Assembly (NCBI RefSeq): GCF_002900095.1
Contig: NZ_LLKN01000002.1
Location: 1,302,001 to 1,366,000, forward strand
DNA length: 64,000 nt
Direction of reading: 5' to 3'
Origin: Salegentibacter mishustinae
Lineage (GTDB): Bacteria > Bacteroidota > Bacteroidia > Flavobacteriales > Flavobacteriaceae
Shown: one piece after another, positions 15,611 through 24,014 of the stretch
Layout of the letters: each line of letters begins with the position of its first letter
Numbering within the stretch: the stretch's first letter is position 1
Notes under the pieces: model-generated
The model's database searches: none
What the model saw: the letters and a program-made list of their open reading frames with translations, nothing else
What the model was told of the DNA's origin: nothing
Position numbers and translations under genes: made by a program

Positions 15611-17071
15611 CTATACTTCAGTTTCTGCTTTTTTCTTATTTTCCTTATAATGAAAAAGATTATGCTCTTTAATCATTCTAGTAGTTTTTTCGGGTAACAT
15701 ATCTTCCCAACCTTCTTTTCCTTCACTAATCATTTGAAGTACTTCCCTGGAGTATATGTCTAGAATATCAGGATTGTAATTTTCTATATCCTCAACTCTT
15801 CCGTTATATTTAAAGAATTTATACAATTCTTTCATTCTAGGATGCACTTTAAGATTATCACTGGTAGTGATTTCTCCGGTTTCAGGATCTTTAAGAGGGT
15901 AGAGGTACACCTTAAGATCTTTAAAGAATAATTTTCCGAAGGCTTCCAATATTCCACCACTTAAATGCCTGTAATATTTCTCATCAAATACATCAACAAG
16001 ATTATTCACACCCATACCTAAGCCCATGCGTTGTTTAGAATATCTTGAGAAGTATTCAACCACACGGTAATATTCCTGGAAATTGGAGATCATTACGGTT
16101 TGTCCCAGAGAACATAAAAGTTTTGCCCTGTCCATAAAGTCACGTTCATCAATTTCACCTTCGGCCCTGAGGTTAGATAAGGTGATTTCAAAAATAACTT
16201 CGGTGTTTTCTTTTTCAACCTTGCTCTCCTTAAGGAATAATTCAAGCGAACGCTCGTACATATCCATATTAACCTTAGTCACCGGTCTAAAACTTCCGCG
16301 GAAAGCAAGAATATTCTTTTTATAAAGAATTTTAGCAGGCAGAACATTATTTCCATCAGGCGCAAACATTACGGCATCTGTCATTCCGTTTTTTACCAAT
16401 TGTAAACTCATTAGGCGATTGTCTACACCTTTAAATCTAGGTCCGCTAAAGTTTATGGTATCAATCTCTATTTGATCTTTATCTATATGATCGTAGAGGT
16501 AACGTAAAAGTTTCTTTGGATTATCGTATTTGTAATAAGCACCATAAATAAGGTTTACACCAAGTATTCCTAAAGTATTTTGCTGGTGACGTGCGTCATT
16601 TTCGTGAAATCTTACGTGCAGGCTTATTTCATTGTAATCTTCTTCCGGGCTTACCTGGTATTTAATGCCTACCCATCCGTGACCTTTATATTTTTTTGCA
16701 AAATCTATAGTTGCAACGGTATTGGCATAACTAAAGAAAAGTTTATTAGGATGTTTTTCGCGGGAAATTCGCTGTTCAATCAAGCCAATTTCATGAGAAA
16801 GCATCTTTTTTAATCGCGCTTCAGTTACATATCTCCTGTCATTTTCAACTCCATAAATAGCATCACTAAAATCTTTATCGTAAGCACTCATAGCTTTCGC
16901 AATAGTACCAGAAGCGCCTCCAGCTCTAAAGAAATTCCTTACAGTCTCCTGGCCGGCACCAATTTCAGAAAAAGTTCCGTAGATATTTTCATTTAAATTA
17001 ATGCGAAGTGCTTTACTTTTTATAGAAGGAACATTTTCAAATTCCTTATCGCCCATTATTGTAATTGGCAT
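15611..17071 (-). CDS. Conserved flavobacterial protein of unknown function
   Basis: The 486-residue soluble protein is strongly conserved in Flavobacteria as far as I recall, including SKALRINLNENIYGTFSEIG, GAGQETVRNFF, AMSAYDKDFSDAIYGVE and GGILEAFGKLF. It has no signal peptide, TonB box, plug or barrel. The label 'TonB-dependent receptor' that I remember seeing on relatives is not supported by this sequence. A glycine-rich RAGGASGT segment near 50 could bind a nucleotide or phosphate, but no named motif is met. It is monocistronic and converges on murA. Confidence 0.6.
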   Translation of the reverse strand: MPITIMGDKEFENVPSIKSKALRINLNENIYGTFSEIGAGQETVRNFFRAGGASGTIAKAMSAYDKDFSDAIYGVENDRRYVTEARLKKMLSHEIGLIEQRISREKHPNKLFFSYANTVATIDFAKKYKGHGWVGIKYQVSPEEDYNEISLHVRFHENDARHQQNTLGILGVNLIYGAYYKYDNPKKLLRYLYDHIDKDQIEIDTINFSGPRFKGVDNRLMSLQLVKNGMTDAVMFAPDGNNVLPAKILYKKNILAFRGSFRPVTKVNMDMYERSLELFLKESKVEKENTEVIFEITLSNLRAEGEIDERDFMDRAKLLCSLGQTVMISNFQEYYRVVEYFSRYSKQRMGLGMGVNNLVDVFDEKYYRHLSGGILEAFGKLFFKDLKVYLYPLKDPETGEITTSDNLKVHPRMKELYKFFKYNGRVEDIENYNPDILDIYSREVLQMISEGKEGWEDMLPEKTTRMIKEHNLFHYKENKKKAETEV

Positions 17072-17150
17072 AATTTTTCTTTTAAGTGTGATTTCTTTTT
17101 GTGTATACCAAAGGTACTAAAAACGGTAAGGTATAGAAAAAAATTATCTT

Positions 17151-17158
17151 TACTTTTG
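17151..17158 (+). promoter_or_regulatory. -7 element upstream of the MBL hydrolase gene
   Basis: TACTTTTG lies 18 bases before the TTG start at 17177, giving a leader of about 12 bases. No TTTG is found at the ideal distance. Confidence 0.5.
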
Positions 17159-17176
17159 CGGGAAAACATATAATTC

Positions 17177-17938
17177 TTGGAAGTAATATTTTTAGGCACA
17201 GGCACCTCTCAGGGAATTCCAATAATAGGTAGCAAGCACCCAGTATGCCTTAGTGAAAATCCAAAAGACAAGCGTTTGCGGGTTTCGGTTTTGGTAAAAT
17301 GGGAAGGCAATAATATCCTTATTGATTGTGGCCCCGATTTTAGGATGCAAATGCTTTCTAATCCTATAGAAAACCTGGATGCGATTTTGTACACGCACGA
17401 ACACAATGATCATACCGCAGGTTTAGACGATATTAGGCCATTTTTCTTCCGGCAGGGAGATATTCCGGTTTTTGCCCATAAACGGGTACTGGATTCCTTA
17501 AGAAAGCGCTTTGAATATATTTTTACTTCAACCAACAAATATCCCGGAGCTCCAGGGGTAATTGAGCACGAAATTGTAAATAAACCTTTTTATTTTAACG
17601 ATCTAAAGATCACACCAATAGATTATAAGCATAATCGCTTACAGGTTTTTGGATTTAGGCTTAAAGATTTCGCTTATCTCACCGATCTAAAATCTATTGA
17701 GGAAGAAGAAGTACAAAAGCTTGATGGTGTAAAGGTTTTGGTAGTAACCGCCTTAAGAATTGAGCCACATCATTCTCATTTAAACCTTGAAGAAGCTTTA
17801 GAGTTTATAGAACGGGTAAAGCCAGAAAGGGCCTATTTAACCCATATTAGCCATTTGCTCGGCTTTCATGATGAAGTTCAGGAACAACTACCGGAAAATG
17901 TATTCGTTGCCTTTGATAACCTAGAAATCACTATTTAA
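17177..17938 (+). CDS. MBL-fold metallo-hydrolase (PhnP/RNase Z-like)
   Basis: The 253-residue metallo-beta-lactamase-fold hydrolase starts with the family's beta strand and loop (MEVIFLGTGTSQGIPIIG) and has the metal site motif THEHNDH (H74, H76, D78, H79) plus later His residues (THISHLLGFHDE). It resembles PhnP-type phosphodiesterases that act on cyclic phosphates. TTG is the only start that gives the conserved N-terminus. The substrate is unknown. It is followed 1 base later by a membrane-anchored coiled-coil gene. Confidence 0.85.
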   Translation: MEVIFLGTGTSQGIPIIGSKHPVCLSENPKDKRLRVSVLVKWEGNNILIDCGPDFRMQMLSNPIENLDAILYTHEHNDHTAGLDDIRPFFFRQGDIPVFAHKRVLDSLRKRFEYIFTSTNKYPGAPGVIEHEIVNKPFYFNDLKITPIDYKHNRLQVFGFRLKDFAYLTDLKSIEEEEVQKLDGVKVLVVTALRIEPHHSHLNLEEALEFIERVKPERAYLTHISHLLGFHDEVQEQLPENVFVAFDNLEITI

Positions 17939-17939
17939 A

Positions 17940-18437
17940 ATGCGTAAAAACTTATTACTCTACCTTTTTATTTTTTCTCTTTTGTTTACCATTTTTATTT
18001 ATGTGAATGATAAGAAGATCCTTGATTCGAGAGATGCTGATATTCAGGATTTAAAAGGAGAGGTAGAAAGACTTGAGTTTGAAAATGACTCTTTAGCTGA
18101 ACTAAACGAAAATACTGGCTATTTTTCTTTGATGGATAATGAAGACGCCATGAGCTTTTTTGAAAATAGAGGAATTGAAGCGGTAAATGTTTCTGAAGCT
18201 ATAGAGAACGAACTCATGAGTCAGAATAAAGTAGATGCCGATAACTCTTATGTGCCTTTCGCTGGAATGGAAGGTGATATGCGCATAAATAAGATCAAGA
18301 TTCTAAATCATAAATGGGTTATCGCCGATTTTACCGATGGTAAGTATTGGGGCGAAGTATTCTTTACTTATGAAATAGATGAAAATGGAGAATTAGCGTT
18401 AAATGCAGAAAAGTCATTTCTCTATCCTGCAAATTAG
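17940..18437 (+). CDS. Membrane-anchored coiled-coil protein, unknown function
   Basis: The 165-residue protein has one N-terminal transmembrane segment or uncleaved signal (KNLLLYLFIFSLLFTIFIYV, 3-22). A short coiled coil at about 30-60 (DIQDLKGEVERLEFENDSLAEL) and an acidic C-terminal domain follow, with conserved-looking HKWVIADFTDGKYWGEVFF. It probably projects into the periplasm. It starts 1 base after the MBL hydrolase stop, so the pair is an operon. The stop overlaps the convergent esterase. Confidence 0.6.
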   Translation: MRKNLLLYLFIFSLLFTIFIYVNDKKILDSRDADIQDLKGEVERLEFENDSLAELNENTGYFSLMDNEDAMSFFENRGIEAVNVSEAIENELMSQNKVDADNSYVPFAGMEGDMRINKIKILNHKWVIADFTDGKYWGEVFFTYEIDENGELALNAEKSFLYPAN

Positions 18438-19093
18438 ATTCTTTTTTTAAGCCACTCCCGCAATTCATAAAAATTTTGTGGTGCCACACCGTGGCCTACC
18501 GGGAATTCTGAATAGCTGTTTTCAATCTTAAGCTCGTCTAATACAGGTTTGGTTTTTCTTGCCCATTCTACAGGAATAACCTGGTCTGCCGAACCGTGTG
18601 AACAATAAAATGATAGGTTTGAAAAATCGTTTTTCTCAAATCCTGGTTTTATAATCCCCTTGTTGATATAACCGCTTAGTGCAGCTATATTTTTCACTTT
18701 TTCCGGGTAGGAGAGTGCTACTGCATAACTTAAAATACTGCCCTGGCTAAAGCCTAAAAGGGTAACATTTTTAGCATCTAAATGATAAGCTTCTACCGCT
18801 TCATCTATAAAATCAACGATTTTTTCACGAGATTCTTTTGCCTGCTCATCGTCGCTAAATTTTCCATCCTGGTTATCCCAATGGATTGCATACCACGCAT
18901 TACCGTAAGGTTGCATCGCGTAAGGCGCTTTTACTGAAATCACGAATAACTCATCTGGTAACTCTTCAGCAAAAGAGAAAAGATCGTTTTCATCGCTTCC
19001 ATAGCCGTGCAGCATAATAAGCATTGGCGGCATTTCAGATTCTATTTTGGGTTTTCTTATAAGATGTTGTAGGGAAAGTTGTTTGGTATTCAT
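18434..19093 (-). CDS. Alpha/beta hydrolase, phospholipase/carboxylesterase family
   Basis: The 219-residue hydrolase has the oxyanion-hole motif MLHGYGSDEND (28-38), nucleophile S116 in GFSQGS, Asp170 in HGSADQVIP and His201 in PVGHGVAP. This is a complete Abhydrolase_2-type triad. No signal peptide is seen, so it is cytosolic. The natural ester is unknown. It is the last gene of the dihydroorotase-like/DUF4870/hydrolase operon, starting right after the previous stop. Confidence 0.87.
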   Translation of the reverse strand: MNTKQLSLQHLIRKPKIESEMPPMLIMLHGYGSDENDLFSFAEELPDELFVISVKAPYAMQPYGNAWYAIHWDNQDGKFSDDEQAKESREKIVDFIDEAVEAYHLDAKNVTLLGFSQGSILSYAVALSYPEKVKNIAALSGYINKGIIKPGFEKNDFSNLSFYCSHGSADQVIPVEWARKTKPVLDELKIENSYSEFPVGHGVAPQNFYELREWLKKRI

Positions 19094-19420
19094 TTATTGT
19101 ATTGTACTAAACCATTTTTGAAAATATGCACCAAGAATTGGTACTTCTTTTTGTTCGCCCTGTATGGCGGTTACCAGCCCGTAAATGCCTAAAACGGCGA
19201 TAAAAATATAAAAGGCCGATGAAATTAGCCAGCTGTCAAATAAGCCCACCAGGACTCCCAACACGTAAAAAGTCACGTGTATTCCTAAAGCCTGCCTAAT
19301 GTGAAAGGAGGCAAAAGGATTTTTATGCTCATTGTTCATAAAATAGGCTATAATAGTACCTATAATCGTGAGATAAGCAACTATAGCTGGGGTTTTTCCT
19401 TCTTCGGCCACTGTTTTCAT
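19094..19420 (-). CDS. DUF4870-type small membrane protein
   Basis: The 108-residue protein has three predicted membrane segments and the family's conserved SFHIRQALG motif between the first and second. This matches the DUF4870/Tic20-like group of small integral membrane proteins. Function is unknown. It directly abuts the downstream esterase and follows the dihydroorotase-like gene by 44 bases. Confidence 0.75.
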   Translation of the reverse strand: MKTVAEEGKTPAIVAYLTIIGTIIAYFMNNEHKNPFASFHIRQALGIHVTFYVLGVLVGLFDSWLISSAFYIFIAVLGIYGLVTAIQGEQKEVPILGAYFQKWFSTIQ

Positions 19421-19464
19421 AGCTGGTTTTCTATGTTGTAAAGGTATTAAATTTATAGCGAAAT

Positions 19465-20715
19465 TTATAAACCGAAATCCCCCGCTTTGGTAATAACTCC
19501 TAAAGCTTTTCCCTGAAGTGAAGAGTTTTTGAAAATACTGTTCTTAGAAGTTGAAAAAATATGAGCTTCGGTGAATTCATATTTTTCCTTCGGAATAAAT
19601 AGGGTTAGATCTGCTGCATTGCCTTCTTTAATTTCTATATCTTCCAGGCCAAAACGTTGCTTTCCTTTTGTTAATACTTCAATCACTTCTTCCGTAGAAA
19701 AAATAGTACTTAAAGCGCCAAATGCCGATTCTAAACCAATAGTCCCATATAAAGCATTATCAAACTCCACTTTTTTGTGCTCGGTGTCAATTGGAGTGTG
19801 ATCGCTGGTTAGCATATCTATAGTCCCGTCTTTTATTCCCTTTATTAAGGCTTTTATATCTTCTTTGGTTCTTAGCGGTGGCAAAACTTTAGCATTAGTA
19901 TCAAAGTCTTGCAAAAGTTCATCAGTAAAGATTAGATTATGAATGGCTACACTACAACTAACATCCAAACCTTTCTTTTTGGCTTCCTTAATTAGCGCCA
20001 CCGATTTCTTAGTTGAAATTGTAGGAATATGTAGTTTTCCACCGGTGTACTCCAATAAATAAAGGTCTCTTGCTATTTGTAGTTCCTCTGCGAGATTAGG
20101 AATTCCTTTTAAACCCAGCGAGGTACTGCTTTGCTCTTCGTTTACCATTCCTTTCCCGGCAATGCGATCTTCCTGCGGAAAAGATTGCACCAGCGCATCA
20201 AAATTTTGAGCATATTGAAGTGCAATCTTCAGTAGATTAGGATTTTTAATCGCTCTTTTATAATCTCCAAAAGCTACGGCACCGCCTTGTTTCATATCAT
20301 ATAGTTCGGCTAGATCTACACCTTCACCTTTAACAGTTAAAGCCCCGATGGGAAATAATTTAACCGGGTGATGCGCTGCCTTAGATTTAACCGAAGTAAT
20401 CGCACCATTATTATCAATTATAGGGTAGGTATTGGGATTTAAGGCAATACTGGTAAAACCACTTCTAGCGGCAGTATCTAGTCCGTTTGCAATGGTTTCA
20501 CGCTCTTCAAAACCGGGTTCTCCAAAACTTACGCTACTATCAAACCAACCCCTGGAAATATGAAGATTTTCTTCATTAATCACTTTATCGACCTCTGTGG
20601 AAATGTCTTTGGCAATCTGTTTAATAATTCCATTTTCAATTAAAATATCCAGCTTTTTATTGTTGTAAACCGATTGTTTATCAATGATAGTGGCCGATTT
20701 TAAAAGTAGTTTCAT
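19465..20715 (-). CDS. Dihydroorotase homologue lacking zinc ligands
   Basis: The 416-residue protein has the amidohydrolase TIM barrel and flanking beta domain of class I dihydroorotases. The metal site HxH that normally follows the first strand (D-x-H-x-H-x-R-E-P-G) reads D59-S-S-V-S-F-G-E-P-G, so both His and the Arg are missing. The later HVCHVST-type segment reads HIPTIST, while SDHTPID keeps the Asp. The protein is unlikely to hydrolyse dihydroorotate with the usual zinc centre. Non-catalytic PyrC-like proteins that partner aspartate transcarbamoylase are known. It leads the operon with DUF4870 and esterase genes. Confidence 0.8.
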   Translation of the reverse strand: MKLLLKSATIIDKQSVYNNKKLDILIENGIIKQIAKDISTEVDKVINEENLHISRGWFDSSVSFGEPGFEERETIANGLDTAARSGFTSIALNPNTYPIIDNNGAITSVKSKAAHHPVKLFPIGALTVKGEGVDLAELYDMKQGGAVAFGDYKRAIKNPNLLKIALQYAQNFDALVQSFPQEDRIAGKGMVNEEQSSTSLGLKGIPNLAEELQIARDLYLLEYTGGKLHIPTISTKKSVALIKEAKKKGLDVSCSVAIHNLIFTDELLQDFDTNAKVLPPLRTKEDIKALIKGIKDGTIDMLTSDHTPIDTEHKKVEFDNALYGTIGLESAFGALSTIFSTEEVIEVLTKGKQRFGLEDIEIKEGNAADLTLFIPKEKYEFTEAHIFSTSKNSIFKNSSLQGKALGVITKAGDFGL

Positions 20716-20718
20716 TTC

Positions 20719-20779
20719 TTTATAAATTTAATCCCAATGTGGGAATTTATTACAGGCTTATAATCATTTCCCTGTATAT
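20719..20779 (-). repeat. Intergenic element shared with the serA leader (copy 1)
   Basis: The minus strand carries ACAGG...CCTGT, then TTCCCA-CAT-TGGGA, then GATTAAATT and the ATG after about 10 bases. A closely similar sequence in the same order and spacing precedes serA (37680-37732). It may be an RNA leader element or an intergenic repeat. Confidence 0.5.
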
Positions 20780-20805
20780 TTTTTGAGTCCAATATCGTGC
20801 TGATT

Positions 20806-22728
20806 TCACTTAAGAAACCTTAAGAGTAGCATCTCTACAATTAGAAATAACAATGCAAAAATAACAAAGCTTTTCCAAAGCTCGTGGCTTTGGCTGGCTA
20901 CTTTTAGTTCATTAAAATAAGCACCTATATTTTGATGAATTTTTATGTTTTCTGTTTCTTCTGGGATGTTATACTCAAGTTCACTCTCGCTTCTGGGAGA
21001 ATTAAAACTCAGGTAAGTCTGTTTCTCGCCCCTATATTCTAAAAAATAATTTCCTGACGGAATTTTAAGTGAATTCGTCTTAATTTCAACATTATCACCA
21101 AGAGATCGTTGCTGGGGAATAAAATCTTCGGTTTCTGAAACTAAATGAACTACTTCGTCTTGGTGGGTTTGAAGCGGAATTTTAATTTCGATGTCTTTGC
21201 CTGTTTCGTAATATAGGTCTGGGCTTTTTAAAGCGCTAAGCCCTACATTATAAAATACAGGAACTATAAGTGGGGAATTTCTGAAATTAGAATTTTCATT
21301 ATTCAGCGGTGCCGAGAATAGAAAAACTCCATTTCCTTCCGCTAGAAAACCTGAATTATTCTCAAAAGAAATTACGTTATTTCCATTTTGGATTTCATAA
21401 TAAGTCTGCACTTTGGGATAATCGAAATTTTCAACTTTTTCGTTGAATACACCAGCGAGTAAAGGATGATCAAAAGCAAGTTCGGTAATTAAGGTTTCTT
21501 TGTTTTTCAATCCAGAATATAAAGGAGCATTTAGCTGAGTAAGGAATTTATTGTAAGAATTGAGATCACTATTTCCTGAAGGAATTATTACCAGCGGCAC
21601 TGCCTTACTATGAAGGTTTACTAAATTAGTTTTTAAAGCTGCTGAGACTGATTCCAATTCGTTAAGAATTACAAGATCGGCAGTGTTTAGTTTATTAAAA
21701 TCGAGCTGATCTATTTCAAATATTTCTGTATTAAACTCGGGAGGAGTAAGAATACGATTTAAGAAAGTAGCATCTGTATTTGCAGTTATAACCACCACCT
21801 GGGCAGGGTTTGGTTTATAAAAGCTAAAAAATAACGTATTGTCGTATTCCAGCGCAGCATCTTCAATTTTTATCATTCCATCTTCAATTTCTTCTGCATT
21901 AATTTTAAAACCGGCTTGCGCGCTTTCATTTTCCTGAAAACTCACCGCAGGTTTTGCCAAAAGATCTTCCCCGTTATAAACTGATACACTTATGCTTTCT
22001 GAATAAGCAGAGGAACTGTTAAGCAGCACCTGAAAATTAATTTCATTAGCTTCCCGATTGCTAATAAACATGGAATCTATACTTATATTCTGAGTGTTTT
22101 CGGGAACCAGGGGAATAAAATGATAGTTAGTAGGAGAGTCTATTGATCTATCTAAATTTAAATTTTGCTGAAAATCGGAAATAAAAATAAAGTCTTTGTC
22201 TTTAGCAGAAGCCTTTAACAGCTGATTTGCTTTTAGTTTTAGAGTGTTGAAATCTAAAGGATTTTCGGCAAAACCAAGATTTTGAAGTTCTGCAGTTAAT
22301 TCTTGCGCAGAAAGATTTCTAAATTCATCATTATGCGTAAATAGACTTATTTCTTCATTTTCAGGAAGGCTTTTAATCAAATCCTGAATCGCAGCTGCGA
22401 GAAGCTCGCCATTTTGTCCAACGGCTTGCATACTATAAGAATTATCTAGAAAAACGACTTTTTCGCTCGAGGCAGCTTCTGGATCTTCTGCAGGAAAATA
22501 GGGTTGGGCAAAAGCAAGGATCAAAAATGCAAGCATCAGCATTCTTGTAGTTAATACCAGCCATTTCTTTAATCGAGAACTTTTTCGGGTTTGGCGGATA
22601 ACTTTTTTGAGAAACTTTACATTGGTAAAATCTTCTTTTTGAAATCGGCGGAGTTGAAATAAATGAACAGCCAGTGGGATGATTAGTAAAAACAGGGCAT
22701 AAAGAAGTTCCGGCTGTTTAAATTCCAT
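20806..22728 (-). CDS. BatA-domain / von Willebrand factor A membrane protein
   Basis: The 640-residue protein opens with the BatA N-terminal double-membrane-segment domain (MEFKQPELLYALFLLIIPLA, then a second segment at about 57-75). It is followed by a vWA fold with an incomplete MIDAS start D95-N-S97-Y-S99. A large periplasmic part of beta character follows, and a C-terminal membrane helix at about 615-636 closes the protein. Family members occur with aerotolerance (Bat) proteins, but here it is alone. It is followed by the dihydroorotase-like gene after 90 bases containing the shared element. Confidence 0.82.
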   Translation of the reverse strand: MEFKQPELLYALFLLIIPLAVHLFQLRRFQKEDFTNVKFLKKVIRQTRKSSRLKKWLVLTTRMLMLAFLILAFAQPYFPAEDPEAASSEKVVFLDNSYSMQAVGQNGELLAAAIQDLIKSLPENEEISLFTHNDEFRNLSAQELTAELQNLGFAENPLDFNTLKLKANQLLKASAKDKDFIFISDFQQNLNLDRSIDSPTNYHFIPLVPENTQNISIDSMFISNREANEINFQVLLNSSSAYSESISVSVYNGEDLLAKPAVSFQENESAQAGFKINAEEIEDGMIKIEDAALEYDNTLFFSFYKPNPAQVVVITANTDATFLNRILTPPEFNTEIFEIDQLDFNKLNTADLVILNELESVSAALKTNLVNLHSKAVPLVIIPSGNSDLNSYNKFLTQLNAPLYSGLKNKETLITELAFDHPLLAGVFNEKVENFDYPKVQTYYEIQNGNNVISFENNSGFLAEGNGVFLFSAPLNNENSNFRNSPLIVPVFYNVGLSALKSPDLYYETGKDIEIKIPLQTHQDEVVHLVSETEDFIPQQRSLGDNVEIKTNSLKIPSGNYFLEYRGEKQTYLSFNSPRSESELEYNIPEETENIKIHQNIGAYFNELKVASQSHELWKSFVIFALLFLIVEMLLLRFLK

Positions 22729-22747
22729 AAAGCTTTAAAAAGTTTAT

Positions 22748-22755
22748 CAAATATA
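22748..22755 (-). promoter_or_regulatory. -7 element upstream of the BatA-type gene
   Basis: TATATTTG on the minus strand, about 20 bases before the start codon. It lies between the BatA-type gene and the upstream histidine kinase gene and suggests independent transcription. Confidence 0.5.
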
Positions 22756-22771
22756 GGAAATGGAATTTAAG

Positions 22772-23974
22772 CTAAGGGCGTTTAATTTTGAATTTAAAAG
22801 TGCTGCCTTCACCTATTTCAGAAATTACATCTATAGAACCCTGCATTTGCTCTATATGCTTCTTAACTGTTGCGAGGCCAATGCCACTGCCATGATTTCC
22901 GTCCCTATCTTGTGCATCTAAAGTTGTAAAGAGTTTAAAGATTTTATCAATATCTTCTTTTTTTATTCCATTCCCGTTATCGCTTACGGCAAAGCAGTAA
23001 TAGGAATCTGTAGTTTTAAAAGTGATATCTACTTTTCTCTGGTTTTTTTTATTGTATTTTAAAGCATTACTAATCAAATTCATAAAAACCTGACTGAGTG
23101 CAGCTTTGTTTACCTTTTTTAAATGCCCTTTATCGGGATACGTAATTTGTACATTTTCTTCTAAGCTATATAGATCGGTGATTTTTTTTAGTAGCGTAGG
23201 GAGGTGCACGTCTTCAAAATCTTTTTCCAGAATGTGATCACTGCGGTAAAATTTTAAAATTCCATCGACATAATTACGCAGGGAATATGATGATTCTACT
23301 AGAAAATCAAGATACTGCCTGCTTTGGTCATCCAGTTTTTCTTTATTTTCGTCTTTGAGCAATTCGGTTAAAGAAATGATATTGGCTAAGGGTGATTTGA
23401 TATCGTGCGAGACCAGGCTGGCAAATTTCTCTAACTCTTTATATTTCTGCTTTAATTTTCGCTGAACGTGTTGAAGTTTAGTTTTGTGTTTACGCGCCTC
23501 GAAAAGGTTCATACACTGGTTGGCTAAAGCCAGTAAAGACTTCTTTTGCTCTGTATCTAACTTCCTAATTTTTGTATCGAAAATGCTGAAGACCGCTATG
23601 GCGTGGCCATTTGCGTTTAATAAGGGCACACCGGCATAAAATTGATAATTGCATTGATAAACTCCTTTAGCCTGCTCAAAGAATTCGGGATGATCTTTAC
23701 TGTTAATGCTAAAAATTTCTTCTCCAGCCCAGATACTTTGTTCGCAGAAGGAGTTTTTTCTTGAGATTTCGTCTTGCTCTACGCCATATACAGATTTATA
23801 CCAGATCTTATTTTTACCTATTATACTTATCTTAGCAACAGGAACCTGGCAAATTTTCGCCGCCAAATAGGTAAGCTGATCATAATCTTTGTCTTCTCCA
23901 GAATTAAAAATAGCATATTCTGCAAGAGCTGCCCGGCGTAATTTTTCTTTTGAAGAAATATATTTTTGCTGCAT
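22772..23974 (-). CDS. GAF-domain sensor histidine kinase (copy A)
   Basis: The 400-residue cytosolic kinase has no membrane segments. A GAF domain spans about 25-165 (FCEQSIW, YAGVPLLNANGHAIAVFSIFD). A HisKA helix carries the phospho-accepting His in FASLVSHDIKSP near 190, and a HATPase_c domain (about 285-400) has N-box NLISNALKYN, G1 DNGNGI and G2 GSGIGLATV. It is paralogous to the next gene upstream (24015-25226), to which it is joined by a 40-base gap. No response regulator is adjacent. The GAF ligand is unknown. Confidence 0.92.
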   Translation of the reverse strand: MQQKYISSKEKLRRAALAEYAIFNSGEDKDYDQLTYLAAKICQVPVAKISIIGKNKIWYKSVYGVEQDEISRKNSFCEQSIWAGEEIFSINSKDHPEFFEQAKGVYQCNYQFYAGVPLLNANGHAIAVFSIFDTKIRKLDTEQKKSLLALANQCMNLFEARKHKTKLQHVQRKLKQKYKELEKFASLVSHDIKSPLANIISLTELLKDENKEKLDDQSRQYLDFLVESSYSLRNYVDGILKFYRSDHILEKDFEDVHLPTLLKKITDLYSLEENVQITYPDKGHLKKVNKAALSQVFMNLISNALKYNKKNQRKVDITFKTTDSYYCFAVSDNGNGIKKEDIDKIFKLFTTLDAQDRDGNHGSGIGLATVKKHIEQMQGSIDVISEIGEGSTFKFKIKRP

Positions 23975-24014
23975 ACCTTTTGCCAGTTTAGCTTTATATT
24001 AAAAAGTATATTGT

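Noticed and set aside
15611-17071. TonB-dependent receptor
   Set aside because: No signal peptide, plug motifs or barrel-type strands.
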